Notes: generated by a model not told the origin, from the letters alone. Positions 51,579-61,555 are shown, counted from the stretch's first letter. The stretch is 64,000 nucleotides of DNA from Phycisphaerales bacterium (GCA_030602885.1 JAUVYV010000011.1:1-64000); one strand, 5' to 3'. A program made the numbers and translations.

Positions 51579-52802
51579 CTACCGAAGGAGAAGAAGCACC
51601 ACTATCAGAACAAGAATCGCCGATACCGCACCCAGCATCAGCAGATAAGTCCTGTAACGAGTCACCACCTGAGCCACCTCCTGCGGTTCCCCTCCCTCCA
51701 AAACGGCACCTTCTTCAAGCTGCTCGAGCACCGAAACATCGAAACGCTTGTGTGCACGAATCGGCGGCTGACCCTCACGAACCGCCTCCAAATCAACTAA
51801 CAGCTCTTCCGCACTGCTGTACCTGTCCTCTTTCTTCTTCGCCATCATTACTTCTATCACCTCTGAAACCCCCGCCGACAGCGATGTGTTTATATGGTCC
51901 GGCGGAACAAGCTCGTCCCTCAAATGCCTCTTCATCACCTCCACCGGATCATCCGCCATAAAAGGAACACGGCCCGTCACTAAATGATAAAATGTGGCGC
52001 CTAACCCGTAAATATCCGCCCGCTCGTCGATATCAATCTCACCGCGAATCTGTTCCGGCGCTATGTAGTAAGGTGTCCCGTACGCCTTGCCCTTCTCCGT
52101 CTTCGCCGCCTCGATGTCCGTCGTCTCACGCGCCAAACCCATATCCGCAAGCTTAACCACGCCTTCCTTGTTGATCATTATATTCTTCGGTTTGACGTCC
52201 CGGTGTATCAGACCCACCGAATGCGCGTGCCGAAGCGCATGAGCCATCTGTATGATGATATCGAGCGCCTCTTGCTCCGAAACTATCTTCCCCGCAACAA
52301 TATCGTCGTAAAGGGTCTTGCCCTCCACGTACTCCATCACAAAGTAGTGATACCCCCCCGCCTCACCAACGTCAACCGCCTGCACTATGTTGTTGTGATT
52401 GAGCTTGCCTGCCGCCTGTCCCTCCTTGTAAAACCGCTCAACGTACTCCGGATTCTCACTGAAACGTTTCGGCAGCACCTTTATCGCAACCACCCGGTTC
52501 AGGCTCAGCTGCTTCGCCTTATACACAACCGCCATCGCCCCGGCGCCTAATTTGCCTAATACCTGATAACCCGGTATCTGATGTGCTGCCCTTTTGCTCT
52601 CCTTTATCGTGTTCTTCAATCGCTCCGCCTGAGTCGCCGTAACAAACCCCAGACCAATCATCAGGCCCCGAAGGGAAATAGGGTCATCCTGCCGACGGAC
52701 CTCTAATTCCTTCAGCGACCGGCGAAGCTCATCATTCGTGCAGAGACCTTGCTCTGCCGCCATCCTGCCGAACAGTGTGTCATAATTTGTCTCGTTCGCC
52801 AT
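51579..52802 (-). CDS. Membrane-anchored Ser/Thr protein kinase (Hanks type)
   Basis: 407 residues. An N-terminal helical segment (about 1-70) precedes the kinase domain (about 78-340): glycine loop LGAGAMAVVYKA, Lys in VAIKVLP, HRDVKPKNIM, DMGLA (in place of DFGLA) and APEQ. A basic-acidic linker leads to one C-terminal membrane helix (about 385-405), leaving almost nothing outside, so it senses from the cytoplasm. Planctomycetes encode many such kinases. Transcribed divergently from the etf genes. Confidence 0.88.
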   Translation of the reverse strand: MANETNYDTLFGRMAAEQGLCTNDELRRSLKELEVRRQDDPISLRGLMIGLGFVTATQAERLKNTIKESKRAAHQIPGYQVLGKLGAGAMAVVYKAKQLSLNRVVAIKVLPKRFSENPEYVERFYKEGQAAGKLNHNNIVQAVDVGEAGGYHYFVMEYVEGKTLYDDIVAGKIVSEQEALDIIIQMAHALRHAHSVGLIHRDVKPKNIMINKEGVVKLADMGLARETTDIEAAKTEKGKAYGTPYYIAPEQIRGEIDIDERADIYGLGATFYHLVTGRVPFMADDPVEVMKRHLRDELVPPDHINTSLSAGVSEVIEVMMAKKKEDRYSSAEELLVDLEAVREGQPPIRAHKRFDVSVLEQLEEGAVLEGGEPQEVAQVVTRYRTYLLMLGAVSAILVLIVVLLLLR

Positions 52803-53020
52803 CTGCTCTCTCGAAAAACCTGTCCTTGCTGCTTTCGACCTCTACACTTCTATTATACACTAAACCCGCTGATTATGCTTTATATGGGACCTTTGTCAAA
52901 AGGAAATTTCACCAAACCACCCACCATTGCCGCAAATACAAAATCGGCCTTTACATACCCCCAGTTTAACCCTTTCTCCACCCAAACGCAATACTCAAAC
53001 TCAAATCACCCACTTTAACA

Positions 53021-53048
53021 TTGACTTCGCCGCAATTCGTGCTAAACT
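53021..53048 (+). promoter_or_regulatory. Probable promoter of the etf-acyl-CoA dehydrogenase operon
   Basis: TTGACT at 53021-53026 and TAAACT at 53043-53048, 16 bp apart, about 57 bp before the GTG start at 53105. The spacing and position are good although the -10 is imperfect. The remainder of 52803-53104 holds no gene. Confidence 0.45.
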
Positions 53049-53104
53049 TATTCCTCTTTGCATGGCACCGCTGCCGATTTCGGAACGCAAAAAGGAGAAC
53101 CACT

Positions 53105-54016
53105 GTGGCTTATAACTGTGTTGTGCTTGTAAAACAAGTCCCTGATACGAAAAGAATTACAGGTGAGGCGATGAACGACGACGGCACCGTCAATCGCTCC
53201 GCTCTGCCCGCAATATTCAATCCCGAGGACCTCAACGCTCTCGAGCTTGCCCTCGACGTAAAAGACAAATACGGCGGAAAAGTCACCGTCATCACTATGG
53301 GACTGCCCGCCGCTGCTCAAATCTTGCGAGAGGCGCTCTACCGGGGCGCCGATAATGCCGTCCTGATTACAGACCCACGTTGTGCCGCAAGCGACACACT
53401 CGCTACAAGCTACATCCTGAGCTGCGCCGTGAAAAAACTCGAACACGACATCGTCCTCTGCGGCAGACAGGCCATCGACGGAGACACCGCTCAGGTCGGA
53501 CCCCAGCTCGCAGAAAAGCTCACAATCACCCAAATCACCTACGTCGAAAAGCTAATCGACCTCAAAGACAGCACTATTACCGCACAAAGAAACATCGGTA
53601 ACGGCTGGCAGAAAGTCAGGGCCAGGCTCCCCGTCCTTCTCACCGTCACCGCAGACGCCAATGAGCCGAGGGTCGCCGCCGCCAGGAAAATGATGAAGTA
53701 CAAAAATGCCCTCACTCCCGTCGAAGTCACCCAAATGGTCAAAGCTCAAAACCCCGACGCAAGCGAAGAAGAGCTCAAACACCTCGCCGGACAAATCTGC
53801 TCTGACCTCGACAAAAAAGGCCTGCTCATAAAGCAGTGGGACCTCGATTCCCTCGAGGCCGATCTCACCTGGTGTGGCCGAAGCGGCTCACCTACAAAAG
53901 TCCATCGAATCCAGAGCGTCGTCTTCGCCACAAAAGAAACCAAAACTATCGAGCCAACCGATACCGGCCTCGCAGATATGCTCCACGAGCTTATCGAAGA
54001 CAAAATTATCGCATAA
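53105..54016 (+). CDS. etfB: Electron transfer flavoprotein, beta subunit
   Basis: About 303 residues. It begins with the EtfB signature VVLVKQVPDT, followed by NPEDLNALELAL, and has GADNAVLITD and CGRQAIDGDTAQVGPQLAE, which bind AMP/FAD and shape the dimer. The GTG start has AAGGAG at good spacing; a longer ATG frame from 53021 would run through the promoter. The C-terminal 70 residues extend beyond the usual length of about 255. It accepts electrons from the acyl-CoA dehydrogenase two genes downstream. Confidence 0.9.
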   Translation: MAYNCVVLVKQVPDTKRITGEAMNDDGTVNRSALPAIFNPEDLNALELALDVKDKYGGKVTVITMGLPAAAQILREALYRGADNAVLITDPRCAASDTLATSYILSCAVKKLEHDIVLCGRQAIDGDTAQVGPQLAEKLTITQITYVEKLIDLKDSTITAQRNIGNGWQKVRARLPVLLTVTADANEPRVAAARKMMKYKNALTPVEVTQMVKAQNPDASEEELKHLAGQICSDLDKKGLLIKQWDLDSLEADLTWCGRSGSPTKVHRIQSVVFATKETKTIEPTDTGLADMLHELIEDKIIA

Positions 54017-54043
54017 CGCAATACGCAATACGAGATACGAACA

Positions 54044-55111
54044 ATGATTGACGTTAACAGAAAAGGCCAAGTTTGGGTCTTCGCCGAACAGCACAACGGA
54101 AAACTTGAGGACACCCCTCTCGAGCTGATGAGCAAGGCGCGTCACCTCGCAGACATCCTCGGCGTAAAGCTCGCCGCACTGCTCCTCGGAAGCAACGTAA
54201 AACACCTCGCTGAAAAGCTCATCCAATACGGCGCCGAAAAGGTTTACCTCGTCGAGCACCCGCTCCTCGAACACTACCAGGCAAACAGCTACGCAAGAGT
54301 CATACACGATTTGATTCACAAGCACAGCCCGCAAATCGTCCTCTACGGAGCAACCATCACCGGAAGAGACCTTGCCCCGCGTGTCGCCTCCGCAACAAAA
54401 GCAGGCCTCACCGCCGACTGCACAGACCTCCAAATCGGAGACCACAAACCCGCCGGGGCCTCCGAGCTCCACGAAAATCTCCTCTTCCAGATTAGACCCG
54501 CCTTCGGCGGCAATCTCATCGCTACCATCATCAACTACGACCGCTGGCCACAAATGGCAACCGTCCGCGAAGCCGTTTTCCAGATGCCGCAGCCCGACAC
54601 CTCACGAAAAGGACAAATCCTCACCGATAAAGCCGCCCTCTCCGACCACGACCTGCCCCTCGAAATACTCGACCAGCACACCAGACCAAAAAAGGTCAAT
54701 CTAAAAGCCGCCCGAATTATCGTCGCCGGAGGAGCAGGCGTCGGCAGCAAAGAAAACTTCCGTCTGATTTGGGACCTCGCAAATTGCCTCGGCGCCGCCC
54801 CCGCCGCAACAAGGGCCGCCGTTGACCTCGGCTTCATCGACCACGACCACCAGGTCGGACAGACCGGAACCACCGTCAGGCCCTCACTCTACGTCGCCGT
54901 CGGTATCAGCGGCGCAATACAGCACCAGGCCGGCATGAACAAAAGCCTCAAAATTGTCGCCGTCAACAACGACCCCGATGCACCCATATTCGACATCGCC
55001 CAATACAAAATCGTCGGCGACCTCAACGAAGTCGTCCCTAAAATGATAAAAGCCCTCAAGGAAAAGACTATCAGAGAAGAAGTCCTGACCGGCGAAGGAG
55101 CAGAAAAATAA
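54044..55111 (+). CDS. etfA: Electron transfer flavoprotein, alpha subunit
   Basis: 355 residues. The C-terminal FAD domain has the hallmark VGQTGTTVRPSLYVAVGISG and IQHQAGM. The gap after EtfB (54017-54043) is a short heptamer-like repeat (ACGCAAT units) with no obvious ribosome binding site. The stop overlaps the next start (TAATG). Together with EtfB it passes electrons to the quinone pool via an ETF oxidoreductase not seen in this window. Confidence 0.92.
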   Translation: MIDVNRKGQVWVFAEQHNGKLEDTPLELMSKARHLADILGVKLAALLLGSNVKHLAEKLIQYGAEKVYLVEHPLLEHYQANSYARVIHDLIHKHSPQIVLYGATITGRDLAPRVASATKAGLTADCTDLQIGDHKPAGASELHENLLFQIRPAFGGNLIATIINYDRWPQMATVREAVFQMPQPDTSRKGQILTDKAALSDHDLPLEILDQHTRPKKVNLKAARIIVAGGAGVGSKENFRLIWDLANCLGAAPAATRAAVDLGFIDHDHQVGQTGTTVRPSLYVAVGISGAIQHQAGMNKSLKIVAVNNDPDAPIFDIAQYKIVGDLNEVVPKMIKALKEKTIREEVLTGEGAEK

Positions 55112-56916
55112 TGCCAAATTTCTATACGGACAACGACGACATCCGGTTCCTCTTCAAACACATCGACCTCGCCGGGATCGCTGCCATGTGTGAAGAGGAC
55201 TTCAAGTTCGCCTCGCAGTTCGACCACGCCCCCGCAACCGCCGACGAAGCCGTCCGTAATTACGATATGGTCCTCGACTCCCTCGGCCGGCTCAGTGGCG
55301 ACTTCATCGCCCCGCGCGCCGAAGACGTTGACCGACAGGGCAACACCCTAAACGAAGACGGCTCAGTCACATACGCACCCGGCATCCGCCAGTCACTCGA
55401 CAAGCTCGCCAAGGCCGACGTAATGGGCTTCACTCTCCCCCACCGCTTCGGTGGACTCAATTTCCCAAACCTGATTTACGCCATCGCAATCGAAATCGTC
55501 TCCCGCGCCGACGCCTCAATCATGAATATCTTCGGCCTCCAGGGTATCGCCGATACCATCAACTTCTTCGCCTCCGAAGAAATCAAGGCCGAGTACCTGC
55601 CCCCATTCGCCGCCGGCAGGCTAACCGGCGCTATGGTCCTCACCGAACCCGATGCCGGCTCCGACCTCCAGGCCGTAAAACTCCGCGCCTTCCAGGACAA
55701 CGACGCTAACTGGTTCCTACACGGAGTAAAACGTTTCATAACCAACGGCTGCGGTGACGTACTGCTCGTACTATCAAGGTCTGAGCCGGACATCAGTGAC
55801 GGACGCGGACTCTCGCTCTTCGTCTGCCGACCTGGCCCAACTGTCCACATCCGACGACTCGAAGACAAGCTCGGCATCCACGGCTCGCCAACCTGCGAAA
55901 TCTTCTTCGACAACACCCCCTGCAAGCTCATCGGTGAACGCCAGCGGGGACTCATCACTTACGTAATGTCGCTGATGAACGGCGCAAGAATAGGAATCGC
56001 CGCGCAGTCCGTCGGTATCGCAGAGGCCGCCTACCGCGTCGCTCGCGACTATGCAGCAAGCAGAAAGCAGTTCTCCGTCCGCATACAAAAGCTCCCCGCC
56101 GTCCGTGACATGCTAATCGACATGAAAATAGATATCGAAGCTGGAAGAGCACTCCTCTACGAAACCGCACGTATCTTCGATTTTGAGATCGGAATAAGAA
56201 AACGCCTCGAAAACAACCCCCCCGAAGACAAAGCACGGGCAAAACAGCTCAAACAGAACGCCAGAAAATACAAACGATTCGCCGCAATGCTCACTCCAAT
56301 GACCAAATACTACTGCTCCGAAATGTCCAACAGAGTTGCCTATGATTCAATCCAGGTCCTCGGCGGCTCAGGATATATGAGAGACTACCCCGTCGAACGA
56401 CACGCACGCGACGCTCGCATCACAACCATCTACGAAGGCACATCGCAACTGCAAATCGTCGCCGCCGTAAGAGGCGTCTGCAGCGGTACCGCCGAAAAGT
56501 TCATGACCGAGCTCGCCGAAAAACAATACGCCCCCTCTCTCGCCGACCTGCTCCAGATACTCGCCGAAGGACGAAAGCACCTCGAACGCGCCGTCGAATT
56601 CGTAAAGCAGCAGGGCACCGAATATATGGACCTCTACGGCCGAGGCCTCGTCGATATCGCTATCGATCTGGTCAACGGCTACCTCTTCTGCGACCAGGCC
56701 TCCACAAAAGTCGATATGCAGGCCCCCATCGACAGCGCAAACGGCCAGGAGCCTAAGACTATCCCGATGAAAACCCGAAAGGCAATGCTCGCACGAAGAT
56801 TCGTCACAAAAAACGCCCCGAAGATCGCCGCCCTCGCCGAGCTTATCCGCTCCGGCGACGTCTCAACTATGTCCGAATACGATGTCTTCGTCGGGCCCGT
56901 TCCCGCATCTGATTAA
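55111..56916 (+). CDS. Acyl-CoA dehydrogenase (long, about 600-residue type)
   Basis: 601 residues, with an N-terminal extension and a C-terminal helical domain as in the 600-residue branch. FAD/substrate motifs are AMVLTEPDAGSDL, LGIHGSPTCEIFFD and VLGGSGYMRDYPVER. The catalytic base is Glu in YEGTSQLQ. It oxidises acyl-CoA to enoyl-CoA, giving electrons to EtfAB, whose genes precede it with a TAATG overlap. Chain-length preference cannot be read from the sequence. Confidence 0.9.
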   Translation: MPNFYTDNDDIRFLFKHIDLAGIAAMCEEDFKFASQFDHAPATADEAVRNYDMVLDSLGRLSGDFIAPRAEDVDRQGNTLNEDGSVTYAPGIRQSLDKLAKADVMGFTLPHRFGGLNFPNLIYAIAIEIVSRADASIMNIFGLQGIADTINFFASEEIKAEYLPPFAAGRLTGAMVLTEPDAGSDLQAVKLRAFQDNDANWFLHGVKRFITNGCGDVLLVLSRSEPDISDGRGLSLFVCRPGPTVHIRRLEDKLGIHGSPTCEIFFDNTPCKLIGERQRGLITYVMSLMNGARIGIAAQSVGIAEAAYRVARDYAASRKQFSVRIQKLPAVRDMLIDMKIDIEAGRALLYETARIFDFEIGIRKRLENNPPEDKARAKQLKQNARKYKRFAAMLTPMTKYYCSEMSNRVAYDSIQVLGGSGYMRDYPVERHARDARITTIYEGTSQLQIVAAVRGVCSGTAEKFMTELAEKQYAPSLADLLQILAEGRKHLERAVEFVKQQGTEYMDLYGRGLVDIAIDLVNGYLFCDQASTKVDMQAPIDSANGQEPKTIPMKTRKAMLARRFVTKNAPKIAALAELIRSGDVSTMSEYDVFVGPVPASD

Positions 56917-56927
56917 CCGAGGATAAA

Positions 56928-57608
56928 ATGCTAAAAGCTGTTATCTTCGACTTTGACGGTGTTATCGTGGATTCCGAACAGCTCCACCTACGTGCCTTCC
57001 GCCGCGTCGCCGCCCAGTTCAATATCGAAATCTCCGAACACGATTACTTCGCCAAATTCCTCGGCCTGACCGACCGAGAAGTATTCGAAATACTCGTCGA
57101 AGAAAACCGGCTCACCGACTACACCGACCGTATCGACGACCTCGTCACCCAAAAAACCGCACTCTTCAAGCACCTCGCACAAACAGAAGCCGTCCTCATC
57201 GATGGCGTCACCAATTTTCTAAATATGCTAAAAGAAAACGATATCCCAATGGCAATCTGCTCCGGCGCACTCGCTCCTGAAATAAAACTCATCCTGAAAG
57301 GTGCACACCTTGGTGCTTTCTTCGAAGTAATCGTCGCCGCAGACCACGTCACTAAAGGAAAACCGGACCCCCAGGGCTTCCTACTCACCCTGAGCAAAAT
57401 GAATGAAAAGCTCGGCACAAAGATAAAACCCCCCGAGTGTATCGTAATCGAAGACTCCCGCTGGGGCCTCCAGGCCGCCAAAGCTGCCGCAATGCACCCC
57501 ATCGCCGTCACAAACACCTACACCCACGACGAATTAAAACTCGCCGAAAAAATCGTTGACAACCTCGCTGCCCTCTCTATCGCCGATCTAAACGCCCTCT
57601 GCCACTAA
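56928..57608 (+). CDS. HAD-family phosphatase (beta-phosphoglucomutase-like)
   Basis: 226 residues. Motif I FDFDGVIVDSE, a helical cap, motif II ICSGA, motif III Lys in KGKPDPQGF and motif IV IEDSRWGL: a complete HAD subfamily IA enzyme, either a sugar-phosphate phosphatase or a phosphomutase. It is last in the etf operon, 11 bp downstream, and not obviously related to fatty-acid oxidation, so it may act on a metabolite by-product. Confidence 0.82.
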   Translation: MLKAVIFDFDGVIVDSEQLHLRAFRRVAAQFNIEISEHDYFAKFLGLTDREVFEILVEENRLTDYTDRIDDLVTQKTALFKHLAQTEAVLIDGVTNFLNMLKENDIPMAICSGALAPEIKLILKGAHLGAFFEVIVAADHVTKGKPDPQGFLLTLSKMNEKLGTKIKPPECIVIEDSRWGLQAAKAAAMHPIAVTNTYTHDELKLAEKIVDNLAALSIADLNALCH

Positions 57609-57626
57609 CATCCAAAACTTGCTGCT

Positions 57627-59702
57627 TTACTTCACCCGCACCGCACCAGGCCCGGTGACATTCACCTTCACCTTATCGCTGCTCAAATCCCACTCGAGCC
57701 CGTCAACGAATACCCCGTTAAAAATGCACCGGTCAAATTCATCACCCCACACCTTGACCACCCCATCCCTCACATCATACGAAAACTCACTGCCTACGAA
57801 TTCCTTGTCCCCGTCTTCATAAGTCACTCCCCCGCTGGCGGCCAGCCTCGCCAATTCCGTTCGCCCCCCCTTACGCTCATCGAGTTCCGCCTCTATCCGC
57901 CCCGCCGACACCTCCACCTTATCACCTATCTGCCCCTCCACAATCGGGAAGTAATTCAACAGAACGCTGCCCTCACCCCCGTCCGCAACCACCGTCTTTG
58001 CATCAAGCGCATACCTCAGCTCCTCAAAATCATATATATACACATGCGACCTCCGCCGCAGACTGAATCTGCCCGTTTCTTCATTCGGCTCAGCCACCTT
58101 CGAATTATCCACATACACCCTCCTCGGCCTTCTCGCAACAAACTCACGTCGCCCGGCGTCGTAATCAATCTGCTCGCATTTCAACTGCACCCCGCCAAGC
58201 ACACTCCCCGACAATTTCCTGACGCTCTCCACTGTCACCTCGCCCCCGCTCGCCGTTATATGCCCAACCCGAGCAATCACCCCACCGGCCTGTCCACCCT
58301 TCTTCTCTGCCGGCTCAACCAGCACCTCCGGCGATAAAAGCACATACTCTTGTTCCATGTCACCGTCCCTTCGCACCATCCTGCACCGACAATCCCCCGC
58401 AAATCGAATCTCATTTGTCCTCGTCCGAAAAACCCCCTCTCGCTTACAGCTCATCACCACTGGGACCTGCACAACCCCTTCATTGGCGTCGATAACATCG
58501 CCGGCAAAGAATTTAATTTCGCACCCTCCGGGCGCAACCGCCTCACCGCTCACTGCATCGTAGTCAATCCGCCGCGCCGTCAAAACCGACTTGCCCTCCG
58601 TATCCGCCGCATCCACTCCTCCCGCATCGAAACGCCCACTCCCCTTCCGCTCTCCCTCAGCCCCAATGAAATCCTCGAACACGTTTTCTCTCGCCTGCGG
58701 AGCAATCACCACGCCACCGTCGCACCTGACCACTATCTCCTCGCCCCCCCCCGCCGCCTCGTCGCTCTCAGCCGCAACCTCATCTGTACCTGCCTCACTT
58801 TTGTCCTCCGCCTGCGATTCGTCAATCGATCCTCCCGGCCCTAAAACGCCCGTAACCGAAACAACATCCGCCAGCACCACCTGCTCAACGCTGCTCACAA
58901 CGACATTGCCTTTTAGCACGCACCGGTACGCCCCGCCGGCTCCCGAACCAGCCGCACCTGCCGCACCAATAACCCCCTCCGCACCGCCCTGCCGAGCGGC
59001 TACGCCACCGGCTCCCAAAACAGACGGCGACGACAACACCCGAAAACGAAGACTCTCCACTTCACCTATCCGAAGATAATCAACCCGCTGCAATCCCTCA
59101 TCATACACAACCTCCATCCCCCGCCCCACAAGCCGCGCACGACTCGAAACATACTCCACGAACCCCGCCGTCGAGAACGCCGTCCGCTCACCCTGAAAAC
59201 TAACGTCATCGAGATATAAAATCGCCTCATTAACATCGTTGCTGTCTTTGCCGAATATCCTGATCACCACATTCCCCGCCAAGCTCACGTCTTTTGGCGT
59301 CGTCTTTCCCGCCGCCGTCTCCACCTGCACCGTACCCGTATCCGCAGTAACCCTCGCCGTAAACTTCGGCCGGTACAAATCCATAAACGGCTCCTCAAGC
59401 ACCCACTCATCCCCGCTCTTGTGCAGCACCTCCTCGAACCCGACCACACGCTCCACCTGTTTCTGAGCGTCCAGCTTCACTAACCGAACCTGCTTCATCC
59501 CCCCGATACCTACACCATCAATCTTGCCCACCGGCCCATTCGCATCCCCCACGTTGCTGTCCCCTCCAAGCTCCCCCACGCCGGCTCCGCCCTCACCATC
59601 CACAAACGAGCTCGGCGCCAGACGCGTGTATACCAGGTAAACCAAAAGAACCGCCAGAAGCGAGCTAAGCCATACGATAAATCGACGCGAGTTCAGAAAC
59701 AT
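57627..59702 (-). CDS. LptC-like LPS transport protein, greatly enlarged
   Basis: About 691 residues. One N-terminal membrane helix (about 9-28), a low-complexity Gly/Asp linker, then an extended beta-rich periplasmic region with OstA/LptC-like repeats (for example FTARVTADTGTVQVE and DVSLAGNVVIRIFG near the front). Standard LptC has about 190 residues, so several beta-jellyroll units seem to have been added; it might combine LptC and LptA roles in the LPS bridge. Directly downstream of kdsC and kdsD in the same direction, which supports the LPS assignment. The ATG at 59702 was chosen over a TTG two codons upstream; the ribosome binding site is weak. Confidence 0.65.
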   Translation of the reverse strand: MFLNSRRFIVWLSSLLAVLLVYLVYTRLAPSSFVDGEGGAGVGELGGDSNVGDANGPVGKIDGVGIGGMKQVRLVKLDAQKQVERVVGFEEVLHKSGDEWVLEEPFMDLYRPKFTARVTADTGTVQVETAAGKTTPKDVSLAGNVVIRIFGKDSNDVNEAILYLDDVSFQGERTAFSTAGFVEYVSSRARLVGRGMEVVYDEGLQRVDYLRIGEVESLRFRVLSSPSVLGAGGVAARQGGAEGVIGAAGAAGSGAGGAYRCVLKGNVVVSSVEQVVLADVVSVTGVLGPGGSIDESQAEDKSEAGTDEVAAESDEAAGGGEEIVVRCDGGVVIAPQARENVFEDFIGAEGERKGSGRFDAGGVDAADTEGKSVLTARRIDYDAVSGEAVAPGGCEIKFFAGDVIDANEGVVQVPVVMSCKREGVFRTRTNEIRFAGDCRCRMVRRDGDMEQEYVLLSPEVLVEPAEKKGGQAGGVIARVGHITASGGEVTVESVRKLSGSVLGGVQLKCEQIDYDAGRREFVARRPRRVYVDNSKVAEPNEETGRFSLRRRSHVYIYDFEELRYALDAKTVVADGGEGSVLLNYFPIVEGQIGDKVEVSAGRIEAELDERKGGRTELARLAASGGVTYEDGDKEFVGSEFSYDVRDGVVKVWGDEFDRCIFNGVFVDGLEWDLSSDKVKVNVTGPGAVRVK

Positions 59703-59744
59703 CTTCAAAATCCGAAAATAAAAAAAACGCGACCCAATTGCGCC

Positions 59745-60257
59745 TCAAGCTAAATACCTCTCCATTGCCCCCTCCCATCGCCCCGTCTCCTTCAGAATGT
59801 ACTCTATCACCTCCCGCACCGCTCCGTCCCCGCCCGACCTGCTCGTCACGTAATCCGCGCACGCTTTAGCCTCATCCACTGCATTTGCAACCGCAACCCC
59901 AAATCCCGCACGCCGTATCACCGGCACATCCGGCAAATCATCACCAACGTACGCTATCTCCTCCTCCGTCATTTGCGCCTCTACCAAAAGACCCTTAAGC
60001 GCCCCGACCTTATCATGGCAGTCCTCAAGACAGTAATCCGCCTCAATCTGCTGCGCTCGCACGTGTGTCGGCCCTGCCTTACGACCGCTCAAAAATGCCA
60101 CCTTCAGACCCGCCCGCCGCCACATACGAATCCCGTGACCGTCCTGAACACAGAAGAGCTTGCTCTCGCTGCCGTCGGCGTTGACCACTATCTTCCCGTC
60201 CGTCAGCACGCCATCGACGTCCAGCACCAACATCTTTATCTTCTCAAAATTCGCCAT
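59745..60257 (-). CDS. kdsC: 3-deoxy-D-manno-octulosonate 8-phosphate phosphatase
   Basis: 170 residues, the KdsC length, without a cap domain. HAD motif I LVLDVDGVLTDG, motif II LSGRKA, Lys in HDKVGAL and motif IV YVGDDLPDVPV. It removes phosphate from Kdo-8-phosphate in the cytoplasm on the path to the LPS inner core. It lies between KdsD upstream and the LptC-like gene downstream, a classic Kdo/LPS arrangement. Confidence 0.92.
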   Translation of the reverse strand: MANFEKIKMLVLDVDGVLTDGKIVVNADGSESKLFCVQDGHGIRMWRRAGLKVAFLSGRKAGPTHVRAQQIEADYCLEDCHDKVGALKGLLVEAQMTEEEIAYVGDDLPDVPVIRRAGFGVAVANAVDEAKACADYVTSRSGGDGAVREVIEYILKETGRWEGAMERYLA

Positions 60258-60267
60258 AACCTTCTAA

Positions 60268-60399
60268 TACCAAGTCAAGTTAATTATTGCGCCCCATTGT
60301 CATTCCCGCGAAAGCGGGAATCCAGTTTGCCGCAACATGCAGTGAGAATAATACCTGAACCGCCATTACACTAAGCGCACCTACTAAGTTGACTTGGTA
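60268..60399 (+). repeat. MITE-like element with TACCAAGTCAA termini, copy 2
   Basis: 132 bp, nearly identical to 46534-46666 and in the same orientation, with the same 11-bp inverted termini and inner palindrome. It is inserted between kdsD and kdsC, just upstream of the kdsC start (minus strand). Confidence 0.85.
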
Positions 60400-60405
60400 T
60401 AAAAT

Positions 60406-60435
60406 GCCAAATAGTAAATAGTAAATAGTAAATCT
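60406..60435. repeat. Short 7-bp tandem repeat
   Basis: Three to four copies of AAATAGT or its rotations. This is another heptamer array, placed immediately beside the MITE, as at 46.67 kb. Confidence 0.7.
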
Positions 60436-60441
60436 GTTCGG

Positions 60442-61428
60442 TCACCCCACCACCTTAATCGTAATAATATCCTGCACGTCAATCAGTCCGACAGGCCGAC
60501 CCTCACCATCCACTACCGGCAGCTCGTCTATCCTGTACTTATGAAACAGTGCCGTCGCCTCCGCCGCTAATGAATCCGCACGTATCCGCTTGCAGTTCGC
60601 CGTCATCACCGCCCCCGCCTTCCGCGAAAATCCCTTCGGCCCCTCCTTCGTCAACAATCGCCGCAGGTCCGCATCAGTTATTATCCCGGACAATTTCCCC
60701 TGCCCATCGACTATCATCACCGCACCATGCCGCTTCACGTCGCCGGTCTTCGCAAGCACCTCTTCTATCGTATCCCCAAGCTCCGCAATCGGCAGCTTCT
60801 CGCCGGGCCGAAACATCATCGACTGCTCCACCGTCATCAGCTTCGCGCCCAACGACCCGCCCGGATGAAATCGAACATAATCCTCCACACCGAACTTACG
60901 CGCCTTCATCACCGTAAGCGCCAGCGCATCCCCTACAGCTAACATGCACGTCGTCGATACACTCGGCGCCACACCCAACGGACACGCCTCACTCAGCTTA
61001 CCCATACAAAGCACAACGTTGCTGTGCTCGCCCAGACTCGAATCCTTTTCCCCTGTTATCGCTATCAGCTTTATCTCAAGCTCCTTCACCAAGTTTATCA
61101 GCCGAATCACCTCGTCCGTCTCCCCCCCGTAGCTCAGCACGATTACGATATCCTCTTTCCTCAGCCGCCCCAAATCACCGTGCACCGCCTCCGCCGGATG
61201 CAAAAAATGGCTCGGCGTACCGGTACTCGCTAAGGTCGCGCTTATCTTCTGACCGATTATCCCCGCCTTGCCTATCCCGCTCACTATGCACGAACCCTTG
61301 CAGTTGAATATCATCTCAACCGCCCTGCCGAAGCTCTCATCTACTATCCGCCCAACCGAGCGTATCGCCTCCGCCTCGCTGCGTATCACATCCCGTGCAT
61401 ATCCCAAATCAAATTCCACCGCCGCCAT
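60442..61428 (-). CDS. kdsD: Arabinose-5-phosphate isomerase (KpsF/GutQ family)
   Basis: About 328 residues, the family length. The SIS sugar isomerase domain (about 25-180) has SGIGKAGIIGQKISATLAST, HPAEAVHGDLG and SYGGETDE; a link segment FHPGGSLGAKL leads to two CBS domains (about 205-325). It converts ribulose-5-phosphate to arabinose-5-phosphate for Kdo. ATG at 61428 has AAGGAG close upstream (short spacing); the longer frame from 61509 adds residues not typical of the family. Confidence 0.9.
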   Translation of the reverse strand: MAAVEFDLGYARDVIRSEAEAIRSVGRIVDESFGRAVEMIFNCKGSCIVSGIGKAGIIGQKISATLASTGTPSHFLHPAEAVHGDLGRLRKEDIVIVLSYGGETDEVIRLINLVKELEIKLIAITGEKDSSLGEHSNVVLCMGKLSEACPLGVAPSVSTTCMLAVGDALALTVMKARKFGVEDYVRFHPGGSLGAKLMTVEQSMMFRPGEKLPIAELGDTIEEVLAKTGDVKRHGAVMIVDGQGKLSGIITDADLRRLLTKEGPKGFSRKAGAVMTANCKRIRADSLAAEATALFHKYRIDELPVVDGEGRPVGLIDVQDIITIKVVG

Positions 61429-61517
61429 ACTCCTTTTCTTAATTGACGCAACAAAACCGCCCACCAGTATCACCGAATCCCCTCTTCCCGTCAACCCAAT
61501 CATCAACAATCATTTAG

Positions 61518-61543
61518 CCCCCCAATTTTATTGGGGGGTTTTA
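61518..61543 (+). terminator. Hairpin with T-run
   Basis: A perfect 8-bp stem (CCCCCCAA / TTGGGGGG) with a 5-nt loop and TTTTAT after it on the plus strand. No plus-strand gene ends nearby, so it may block read-through into the minus-strand kdsD region or be a relic. Confidence 0.45.
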
Positions 61544-61555
61544 TCTCGAAGTGCC

